Shown here piece by piece: positions 10,801 through 16,001 of a stretch of DNA of 64,000 bases. Origin of the DNA: CAYWMY01 sp046352935. Lineage in GTDB: Bacteria; Pseudomonadota; Gammaproteobacteria; Steroidobacterales; Steroidobacteraceae. The notes beneath the pieces are model-generated. The model was not told where the DNA came from and did no database searches. It saw only the letters and a list, made by a program, of their open reading frames with translations. The stretch lies in the NCBI GenBank assembly GCA_046352935.1, contig JAXMGR010000020.1:1-64000 (forward strand), read 5' to 3'. Made by a program: the position numbers and the translations under genes. The first letter of the stretch is position 1. Each line of letters starts with the position of its first letter.

Positions 10801-13758
10801 GCGAAGTTCATCGCTCCCGAGATCGCTGTCGGTGTCGTCCCCGACCAGCTGGTCGTTGCCCGAACCGCCCTCCAGGCTGTCGTCACCGAGACCGCCGAAC
10901 AGGTAGTCCGCGCCAGTGCCGCCGTCGAGGCGATCCGCGCCGCCGCCGCCATACAGATGGTCATCGCCGGCATCGCCCCACAGCTGATCGTCTCCCTGAA
11001 TCGCCACGGGGTCCGTGGCGTGATTCGAGAAGCGCTGCGTGAGAATGGTCGGTATGAAGACCAGGTCCCCGAGCAACGTATCGTCGTCAGCTCCGCCGTG
11101 GAGTTCGTCGCCGCCACCGCCGCCGATCAGCGTGTCGTTCCCCGCATCTCCCTTGAGCACATCCCTCGCATAGGCGACGGTCTCGCCACCCAGCTTGCCG
11201 TTCAGGTCCTCGGTCACCGTGACATGTCCGGGCGTCCCGGACACGGTCCAGGGATTCGACGACAGCCGCGTGTCGCCGCTCAGGATGTCGTTCCCGGCAC
11301 CGCCAATCAGTTCGTCGCTGTCCGCACCGCCGTACAGCTCGTCGGCGTCGTCGCCGCCGTCCATGTACGCCTCGCCGCCATTCCCGGCGATGAAGTCGTT
11401 GCCGCTCCCACCGAACAGGTGATCGCTGCTGTGATTGCCGGCCACGCTGATCCAGTCCAGGTTCGTCCAGGCGTTGCCATCGAACGGACGATCGATGATC
11501 AGATCATTGCCGTCATCGCCAAAGGCCCAGTCGTCACCGCCGCTGGTCTCGATGACGTCGTGGCCACCGCCGCCATGGATGAGATCGTTCCCCACGCTCA
11601 GATCGACGTTCGCATAGCCCCCCGGAATCTGCTTCAGGTCGTCGACCAGCGTGTTGTCGAGGGCATCGCCAGTCATGTAGCTGTCGCCCATGCCGCCCGA
11701 GACGACGTAGAGGCGATTGCCGGGTACGCCGGTCGCCTCGATGATCTCGAAGTTCGTGTTGGGCGCGATCACGCTCGGACTCATCCAGCCATCCAGCAGC
11801 GGGTTGGATGTCGTCGGCGAATACTGGCCGACCACGCTCGGCGATCCCGGGGGCGGACTGCCCGGCGTGACATCGAATGTTGTCGCTCCGCCAGGCGGCG
11901 TGCCCGGCGTACGGTCCGTCGCCGCGGCAAGATCGATGCCGAAGTCCCCGTTCTGGAAATCCTCGATCGTGATGCTGCCGCCGTCCTCGATGGCGATGTT
12001 CAGTGTCGTTCCGTCGAGGTTGAAGCGATTGCCGTGGTCGTCGATGAAAGAGCCGCTGCCGGCCGCCTCACGCTCGAGAGAACCTGATCCCAGGTCGTAC
12101 GGCGGACCAGAGGCTGGAACATGGATCGTGATGCGGTCCTTGACCGATCCCCGTCCAAGCCCATCATCACCGACGATGCAAAGGTGCTCATCGCCCGCGT
12201 TGTATTCGTACTGGTCCGAGCCAACGCCGCCGTTCGCGGTGTCATCACCCGGGCCACCTATCAGAATGTCATTGCCGGCACCGCCATCGAGCAAGTCGTT
12301 ATCGCCGCCACCATTGATGAGATCGCCAGAACCGCCACCGAACAGCCGGTCCTTGAAGTCCCCACCGACAATGTTGTTCGGTGCGTCGCTTCGTCCAAAC
12401 ACGACTTGCCGGCTCGCCGAGATGTTCGGGATCGGCACGTTGCCGATCACCGTCTCGGTAGAGCTACCGAGGTCCCGATAGACCAGGTCGTGAGGGACAG
12501 TCGATACGAACTCCTTATCGCCTGAATTCCGCTTCCACAGGACCCTCAGATACGTGGCGCGATCTTGAAGGTACTCGTTGCTGAAATTCTCCAGAGCGTA
12601 CTGCGGCTGCTCATCCGGGGACGTCCCGGCAACGACCACCGCGAACGGCACACCGTTCGCGAGTGCACGCCGCACCGCGGCACCCTGCTCGCCCGCAGCG
12701 TTCGCCAGCTGGACGAGATTGCCAGCGGAGCGGTTGACGAGCGAGATCAACTGCCCGGCGTCACGGTGGCCGGGCGCACCGGATCCAGACTCGAAAGCCT
12801 CGATCAATCCGAAGATCGTCGCATCGCCGTCGGACTCACCGGCAGTGGGCGATATTCCAAACGTCGCTCTCAATGCGGCAGCGAACTGTTCGTACGACCG
12901 GTCGCCCACATTCGCCGCGGCTTCCATGATCTTCATGACATCCGCATCAGAGACTTGCGGATCGATCAGTGACAGGAGATACCGGCTGGCGATGCCGAAA
13001 ATCAGGTTCTCCATCGAATGACCAGGCAGGTAGCCCCACTCGCCGCCAATCCCTGACTCGATGAAGATCCGGTCGGCGCCGATATACTGCGTCCCAGCCC
13101 ATTTGATGAAGTCGGCATAGGCATCACTGACGAAGTTGGAGACGCCTCGAGTCGGAGCTATGCTGTTTGCGTAGGCAACTCCTGCTCCATTGAACGTGAA
13201 GGCATGGCCGAGAGCACCACGACGGTCGATTGCGAACCATGTCGCCAGGTGTCCGCCCAGTGAATGACCCGTGACATTGACGTCCGCCGCCTGTAGAGCC
13301 GGCAGGAACTGAGGATCGACCTGATATCCCGGCGCATTCGCAAGCATTCCGTCCCAGTGACGCTGCATGTCAAGTCGCTGAGAAACCGCGTTGCCGCCGA
13401 GGAAGATCTGCCCAACGTCCGTCCTCCACAAGTCGTTCCACTGGTCCCCGGACAGCTCGGTACCCCGGATCGCGAACGCGAATCCACCGGTTGCATCGCC
13501 GGGCGACACTGTCCGCCGTCGGAACAGTGTTGCGGAGTATCCGGTCGACGTGTTTGGCTGGTGATGGACGACGCCGAAGTTGGCCGCAAGATGCGACGCC
13601 GTGCGATTCGTAAGAGTCCTATCGCCACTCGCTGGTGCGAGAGCCGCGACCAGCCCGGCTTCATTAGCGAACGCAATGCCAGCCAGATTGGCATATGCCG
13701 CCTGGGCAAGAAGCGCTTGTTCGAGAATAGTGCGTAGCGTTTGCGAAGAGTTTGGCAT
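1801..13758 (-). CDS. Giant RTX protein (about 3985 aa) with N-terminal lipase-like domain, type I secretion substrate
   Basis: Start: ATG 13756-13758, with AAGGA 7 bases upstream; the GTG two codons earlier is too close to that site. Residues 1 to about 430 look like an alpha/beta-hydrolase of the lipase-3/DUF2974 type, with VNVTGHSLGGHLATW (nucleophile Ser near 166). Blocks of GGxGxDxLx calcium-binding nonapeptides follow from about 450, 690-1090 and later. A haemolysin-type calcium-binding-related domain lies near 1340-1400 and a cadherin-like Ig domain (FSDPGDTLTYSARLADGSPL) near 1420-1515. From about 2010 to 3760 there are 20 modules of about 87 residues, each ending in a VENLTLTGT-like strand plus GTGN. 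The last 200 residues hold another calcium-related domain and a tail. It is encoded directly after the T1SS genes, so export through them is likely. Calcium-dependent folding outside the cell is family knowledge; the lipid substrate and adhesin role are inference. Confidence 0.85.
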   Translation of the reverse strand: MPNSSQTLRTILEQALLAQAAYANLAGIAFANEAGLVAALAPASGDRTLTNRTASHLAANFGVVHHQPNTSTGYSATLFRRRTVSPGDATGGFAFAIRGTELSGDQWNDLWRTDVGQIFLGGNAVSQRLDMQRHWDGMLANAPGYQVDPQFLPALQAADVNVTGHSLGGHLATWFAIDRRGALGHAFTFNGAGVAYANSIAPTRGVSNFVSDAYADFIKWAGTQYIGADRIFIESGIGGEWGYLPGHSMENLIFGIASRYLLSLIDPQVSDADVMKIMEAAANVGDRSYEQFAAALRATFGISPTAGESDGDATIFGLIEAFESGSGAPGHRDAGQLISLVNRSAGNLVQLANAAGEQGAAVRRALANGVPFAVVVAGTSPDEQPQYALENFSNEYLQDRATYLRVLWKRNSGDKEFVSTVPHDLVYRDLGSSTETVIGNVPIPNISASRQVVFGRSDAPNNIVGGDFKDRLFGGGSGDLINGGGDNDLLDGGAGNDILIGGPGDDTANGGVGSDQYEYNAGDEHLCIVGDDGLGRGSVKDRITIHVPASGPPYDLGSGSLEREAAGSGSFIDDHGNRFNLDGTTLNIAIEDGGSITIEDFQNGDFGIDLAAATDRTPGTPPGGATTFDVTPGSPPPGSPSVVGQYSPTTSNPLLDGWMSPSVIAPNTNFEIIEATGVPGNRLYVVSGGMGDSYMTGDALDNTLVDDLKQIPGGYANVDLSVGNDLIHGGGGHDVIETSGGDDWAFGDDGNDLIIDRPFDGNAWTNLDWISVAGNHSSDHLFGGSGNDFIAGNGGEAYMDGGDDADELYGGADSDELIGGAGNDILSGDTRLSSNPWTVSGTPGHVTVTEDLNGKLGGETVAYARDVLKGDAGNDTLIGGGGGDELHGGADDDTLLGDLVFIPTILTQRFSNHATDPVAIQGDDQLWGDAGDDHLYGGGGADRLDGGTGADYLFGGLGDDSLEGGSGNDQLVGDDTDSDLGSDELRGGDDNDTLFGLAGRDFLYGDAGSDALVGGPGDDELYGGDGDDYVAGGSAGLYGGAGNDVLHGGAGQDLLQGGDDDDVLDGGGSTTGNDLLFGEGGNDTYVLAPGSGNVQITDSVGTNRVVFEGGVNRDDVKVTRSGGMVYIDYSPTEYAYMDSATFDALTGVEFAEGATLDHADVAHTFEPGTVTNGTLQLGTGVATSEVSFSGWNEDLVLAYSGSVQNWVDTSTLTSRNIEFTTGVGTDYGLPAGTKVLVLTNWYRSNPATYARELQASGQNPVNFVFDAGAATRTFAASDAQGDFVAGATSADVLRGGAGGDVLSGDAGGDDLSGAAGSDLLLGGSGNDTYRFISGDGEDLIVDDAGSDDVVRFGAGIAPASLSVTETNAGLEVQVGAVANGDKLLISNWSQGSAASIDRFVFADNTSLDRAQIDALNTGNHSPRVVGTILEQRVRVGQTLSYVVPAGTFSDPGDTLTYSARLADGSPLPAWLGFDPVSRSFAGVPASADVATLTVELRVIDAGGLANSTSFDLRVVNPTLLMGTSGNNTLAASGTNDADLYGLADQDSLTGAAGDDRLEGGYGIDTLNGAAGNDTYVYRRGDGQDVIDQTDTTAGQFDRLEFDSSVNPADVVYSTNTAGDLILGFRNADSSISATDSIRVVGALLAASPERAVDEIFFHSMGTSLSATQVAALAMVPTANADYLRGSAAADTIEGGAGNDVVLGEGGNDTLSGGAGNDTMSGGDGSDTYLVGHNEGTDTISSTLDTAGGSVDVLRFAAGIAPGDIRVRTNGGSGTANDFELQVLGAGGVVQTTVKVQGARNETTGSQVLDEVRFTGDSTVWTLADLRSMSLVSTSGDDTISAFSGNETLSGGAGNDYLMGNDGADTLIGGAGNDQLDGGAGNDTYRFGAAQGSDEINDTAGTNQLVLDAGILPANVTLIRTSSTGALTQSQDATGKDDLVVALNNGGDQIRIEGFFNGASPRPIDQIVFGDNSVWNAATIDANTVNQGGTANTVAGTTGNDTLNVDHPNDGLTGSGGTDTVVSSVNFTLPTGYENLTLTGTLDLTGKGNSSVNTIIGNAGDNVLETGYLSTSDTLQGGPGNDTYNAYGTGTITVVEAANEGIDTVWVVSPVYTAPANVENIGYASNENYGWGSGSPALTGNALDNVIDARTPTDDTLPNIKLDGGQGADTMYGAPTGFRTTFVVDNPGDIVLNADADDIVQSSISYVLPSGVGALVLTGSGNTSGTGNAGANVLDGYTLASLYASNHLTGGTGDDTYIVGTQDTLVEAAGEGNDTVDLRGSGWSTAVALSSFPNVENLTIAGLSGATSYSVQGTSADNRITGGTQNNTLSGFDGNDILDGGTGSDTLIGGLGNDTYVIDVATDVITENAGEGTDTVQSAVTFTLAPALENLSLTGSANIDGVGNASDNILTGNSGTNTLSGLGGNDTLYAGGAAGDTLIGGVGNDDYYLGVGGHSVVESAGEGYDRVFGAPPSYVLPDNVEEMTLGDLDATGNALANVITGNMYRNSIIGGAGDDTLYGHGGNDRLDGGTGNDVLNGGDGDDTFVVDSLSDTVVEAADGGVDTLETSLTWTLATELENLLLTGAGNVNGTGNARDNIMNGNAGANTLTGLAGNDVLDGGAGSDTLIGGPGHDQYVVDSAGDVVVEVAGEGTDTVRTSVSYAAGTGVENVILATGSLNIDATGNGLDNELTGNDGSNRLEGGGGTDVMSGGAGNDIYVIDALDTITEGASGGTDTIETPNTININLSTYLNFENVTLTGSAAVNATGNSAGNVLVGNSAANQLSGMAGADTMSGGAGDDTYVVENAGDVVTENTAEGTDLVRSSVTYTLASNVENLTLFGTATISGTGNSADNVLIGNTAGNTLTGLAGNDTFDGGGGTDTMLGGPGDDTYVVDSTGDVTTENAGEGTDHVLASRDWTLAANVENLTLTGVAATGTGNALNNILTGNAFANTLDGGAGADTLIGGAGNDTYVVDNSGDVIVENVAEGTDLVQASATCTISAEVENVTLTGTAAINATGNSLDNLLTGNSGVNTLTGLGGNDTLNGGTGADTLIGGAGNDLYVVDNAGDVVTESAGAGTDLVQASVTYTLSAEVENLTLTGSSAISGTGNALNNVLTGNSGANTLTGAAGNDILDGGSGNDTLVGGAGDDTFIVNATGDVVTENAGEGTDTIQSAVTYTASANVENLVLTGTSAINATGNTLNNVLTGNTGNNTLSGGTGADTMTGGAGNDTYVVDDAGDVVTELAGEGVDTVQSGITYALGSEVENLTLTGTTAINGTGNGLANVLTGNTANNTLTGGAGNDTLDGGAGNDTMVGGTGDDIYTVNVATDVVTENAGEGTDTVNSSVTLTLAANVENLTLTGSSAINGTGNALNNALTGNSGANTLDGGTGTDSMTGGSGNDIYVVDNAGDVVTELAGGGTDTVQTGLTYTLGADVENLALTGTAAVNGTGNALNNTLTGNTANNTLTGLGGNDTLNGGTGSDTMLGGSGDDIYVVDVAGDVVTELAGEGVDTVQSGITYALGSEVENLTLTGTTAINGTGNGLANVLTGNTANNTLTGGAGNDTLDGGTGNDTMVGGTGDDVYTVNVATDVVTENVGEGTDRINSSVTLTLAANVENLTLTGTSALSGTGNTLDNVLTGNSGANTLTGLAGNDTLDGGTGNDTMVGGQGNDTYFVNVATDIITENAGEGTDTVNSAATLTLGNNLEDLTLTGTSAINGTGNALDNVINGNSAVNTLSGAAGNDTLEGKAGNDSLTGGDGADVYRFSAGDGSDTINNTSADAAIDRLVFTNVTRAELSFTRTGNDLVITRAAVPTDKVTVTGWFTATGNRIDFVDTSDALSTTADAIDALIGGGRSVFSARSGAAAALAPLDVVVTAVTAGPLSQLMTAAAGTSAITVRTGHVGTPITVGPRVEAYAAAVPMRRAPDQGLVWAGDGLDLQLERFIHAMANFRRDDGIDATTAMSHIADEVLISTRVTVPPVREWASMQ
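2480..7780 (-). repeat. Array of 20 tandem modules of about 261 bp inside the RTX gene
   Basis: Each module encodes calcium-binding GGxGNDTLDGG repeats, a DTYVVDNAGDVVTE strand pair, and a VENLTLTGT-like strand ending in GTGN. I count 20 such strands by eye. Modules near the C-terminal (left) end are almost identical. Those near the N-terminal (right) end have drifted, for example ENIGYASNENYGWG and VGALVLTGSGN. Confidence 0.85.
3146..4038 (-). repeat. Higher-order direct repeat, period 783 bp (three modules)
   Basis: A 110-base segment at 3146-3255 is identical to 3929-4038, and the wider blocks around 2990-3300 and 3773-4083 are nearly identical. The offset is 783 bases, exactly three 87-codon modules. 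This shows recent duplication or gene conversion of a three-module block. Confidence 0.85.
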
Positions 13759-13768
13759 GGCCACTTCC

Positions 13769-13804
13769 TTGTGCAGTTACTTGTGCAGTTACTTGTGCAG
13801 TTAC
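13769..13804 (-). repeat. Three perfect 12-bp tandem repeats just upstream of the RTX gene
   Basis: The plus-strand unit TTGTGCAGTTAC occurs three times without mismatch. Read in the gene direction the unit is GTAACTGCACAA. The block ends 10 bases before the RTX start codon, directly abuts the ribosome binding site AAGGA, and overlaps the stop codon of the preceding gene. A change in copy number would move the ribosome binding site relative to the upstream stop. Confidence 0.95.
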
Positions 13805-14619
13805 TTGGTGCTTCGTATTACATCTTCCGGCAACAGCCGAATCGGCCGACCGTATTGATCCTGCGTATATCGCCATTCAAGCGGAATCCCCAATCTGGTC
13901 CGCCAAATCCAAGGGCGATATCCGACGGTGGTCGACTGCGCAACGACCTCGCCGGTTACCCGATCATTGACGCGCATCCAGCCAAGCTCCGCGGGAGGGA
14001 CTAGCCATGCCTCGGCATAGCTACCGGCTCCCATGGCGAACTCGTACCGACTGGCTGGCTCGTCCCGCCGAGTTGCCACGACACACTTGTCGCCGAGCTG
14101 GTGGCTCGTCCGCATCACCTCGACGTTTAGCTGATGGAATGGGGTGCATTCCGGCGTGTCGATGGGGGCGAGTCGATATTCGTAGTAGCCCGCGGCTGCA
14201 TTGAGCGGGCCCAGGGCGCTGTGGTCATTGTTGCGTTCGTAGTTCTCGCAGTATAGAAAAGGGCGACCTTTCAGAGACTTCCAACAATTCGAGGTGATCA
14301 GGCTTCGATCGAGATACCCCTCCGCCTCGACGGTCCGGTAGATGCGAATTCCACCGACCTCGCGAATCGCCTTCTTGTAGAGCAGATACCCCGGGATCAG
14401 GTCCCAGAGTGGCAGCCAGAGCGCAAACAGTGTCGCCAGCAGTTGCAGCCCACGACCGTGTTTCCACTTGTAGACCAGATGCCCAACGAGGAATCCCCAT
14501 GCGAGCCATAGAAGGCCCATGGGTATGAGGAGCAATCCTTCCACTGCGCTGGTCCTCCCAAGGCTGCAGTTCCGCAACAGCGCCGCGTATCGCCGGCGCC
14601 GCGAGAACTCCCCGAACAT
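13801..14619 (-). CDS. Unrecognised membrane protein between T1SS adaptor and RTX substrate
   Basis: A 272-residue protein I do not recognise. The start ATG lies two bases after the HlyD stop, so it is translationally coupled. Two hydrophobic segments are visible near residues 28-50 (GLLLIPMGLLWLAWGFLVGH) and 58-80 (LQLLATLFALWLPLWDLIPG). A soluble part of about 190 residues follows, containing four cysteines (SNCW, YCEN, PECTP, DKCVV). The topology suggests a helical hairpin with a periplasmic domain that could form disulphides. Its stop overlaps the 12-bp repeats before the RTX gene. Position suggests an accessory role for the giant substrate: immunity, folding helper, or surface retention. 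No sequence motif supports a specific choice. Confidence 0.7.
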   Translation of the reverse strand: MFGEFSRRRRYAALLRNCSLGRTSAVEGLLLIPMGLLWLAWGFLVGHLVYKWKHGRGLQLLATLFALWLPLWDLIPGYLLYKKAIREVGGIRIYRTVEAEGYLDRSLITSNCWKSLKGRPFLYCENYERNNDHSALGPLNAAAGYYEYRLAPIDTPECTPFHQLNVEVMRTSHQLGDKCVVATRRDEPASRYEFAMGAGSYAEAWLVPPAELGWMRVNDRVTGEVVAQSTTVGYRPWIWRTRLGIPLEWRYTQDQYGRPIRLLPEDVIRSTK

Positions 14620-14621
14620 CC

Positions 14622-15992
14622 CTATCTCTCTCGCAAGCTCTCATCCGCCGCCCTCGCCACCGGCGACAGCAGGTAATCGATGATCCGGCGCTCGCCGGTC
14701 CTGACCTCGACGCTGGCCGCCATCCCTGAACTCAGGCGCACGTCGCGCCCATCCGCACGGATCGCGTTGTTCGTGACCCGGATGCGCACCGGATACACCG
14801 GCCCGAGCTGTTCGTGCGGCACGGAGTCCTCGCCCACCGATGTGACTGTGCCCTGCAGCGTGCCGTAGCGCGTGAACGGGAACGCGTCGAGCTTGACCGC
14901 GGCGGGCTGGCCCTCGGCGATGAAGCCGATGTCCCTGTTGAGCACCAGCGCCTCGACTTCGAGCGCGGGCCCCTCGGGCACGACGACGGCGAGCGTCTCG
15001 CCGGGCTTCACGACGCCGCCCACCGTATGCACGGCAAGCTGCTGCACTTCGCCGTCGACGGGCGCGCGCAGCTCGGTCTCCGTCGCGAGGCGCTCCGCCT
15101 TGACGGCCTCCTGTCCGAGCGCGGCGACGCGCGCTTCGAGTTCCGCCACGCGATCGAGCGCCGTGCGGCTGGCCTCGGCTGCGATGGAGCGACGTTCCTC
15201 GATGAGTTCACCGATCGCGGCTTCGGTCGCCCGCACGTTCGCTTCGGCCGCGGCGAGGTCCTGCTCGGTCTCGATGCGTTCCTGTTCGAGCTCGAGCGCG
15301 CTCTGGCGCGGAACGAGCCCCGTGCCGGCGAGCCTGGCCACCGCATTCGCGCGCTCGGTCACGAGCGGCAGGGTCCGGCGCAGCTTGTTCACCTGCTCGC
15401 GGGTGGACTGCAGCTCGGCGTGCCGCCGCGCGATCGCCTGATCGGTCTGCCGGATCCGGCTCTGGTGTTCGGCGGTCGCCTGCGCGAGCGCCGAGCGCTG
15501 CGAGGCACCGAGTGCGGCATCTCCGGGGGCGCTGCGGCCCGAGGCGACCGCCGCGACGAACGCGCGCTGCCGCACGAGTTCCTGCCGCGCGGCGTCGAGT
15601 CCCGCCGCAACGCGGCCGCGGTCCGCGTGCGTCAGCGTCGGGTCGAGCTCGATGAGCACTTGACCGGCGCGCACGCGCTCACCGTCCGCAACGTGGATCG
15701 CCTTGACCGTGCCCGCGCTCAGCGACTGCAGCAGCTTCACCTGCCCGGCCGGCACGAGCTTGCCCGGCGCCGTCGCGACGATGTCGACATGGCCCACGCT
15801 CGCCCAGAGCGTCGCGGCCACGGTCAGTGCGACCAGACACCACAGCACCGCGCGGCTGACCGGCGACGGCGGCGACTCCTCGATTTCCAGGGTCGCGGGC
15901 AGAAAGTCATGGTGCAGCCCGCCGTCCGCGCGGTCCGGTGCCCACAGCCACCGTGGCCATCGGTTCGATGCAGCGATCGTTCCCCCCTTCAT
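14622..15992 (-). CDS. HlyD-family type I secretion periplasmic adaptor
   Basis: A 456-residue membrane fusion protein. It has a short cytoplasmic N-terminus, one membrane helix (AVLWCLVALTVAATLWASVG), a first lipoyl half (APGKLVPAGQVKLLQSLSAG), a long coiled coil (SALELEQERIETEQDLAAAE), and the second lipoyl/barrel half (ELRAPVDGEVQQLAVHTVGG). The C-terminal family signature appears as GMAASVEVRTGERRIIDYLL, close to the end as usual. It bridges the ABC transporter and an outer-membrane TolC channel; no tolC gene lies in the window. The start is 9 bases after the ABC transporter stop. Confidence 0.93.
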   Translation of the reverse strand: MKGGTIAASNRWPRWLWAPDRADGGLHHDFLPATLEIEESPPSPVSRAVLWCLVALTVAATLWASVGHVDIVATAPGKLVPAGQVKLLQSLSAGTVKAIHVADGERVRAGQVLIELDPTLTHADRGRVAAGLDAARQELVRQRAFVAAVASGRSAPGDAALGASQRSALAQATAEHQSRIRQTDQAIARRHAELQSTREQVNKLRRTLPLVTERANAVARLAGTGLVPRQSALELEQERIETEQDLAAAEANVRATEAAIGELIEERRSIAAEASRTALDRVAELEARVAALGQEAVKAERLATETELRAPVDGEVQQLAVHTVGGVVKPGETLAVVVPEGPALEVEALVLNRDIGFIAEGQPAAVKLDAFPFTRYGTLQGTVTSVGEDSVPHEQLGPVYPVRIRVTNNAIRADGRDVRLSSGMAASVEVRTGERRIIDYLLSPVARAADESLRER

Positions 15993-16001
15993 GCAATGTC
16001 C

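Noticed and set aside
1555..12087. Long plus-strand open frames opposite the RTX gene
   Set aside because: Their repeats mirror the RTX modules (for example VPLPVPLTAAVPVS-like runs). They follow the codon structure of the minus-strand gene and have no ribosome binding sites or family motifs.
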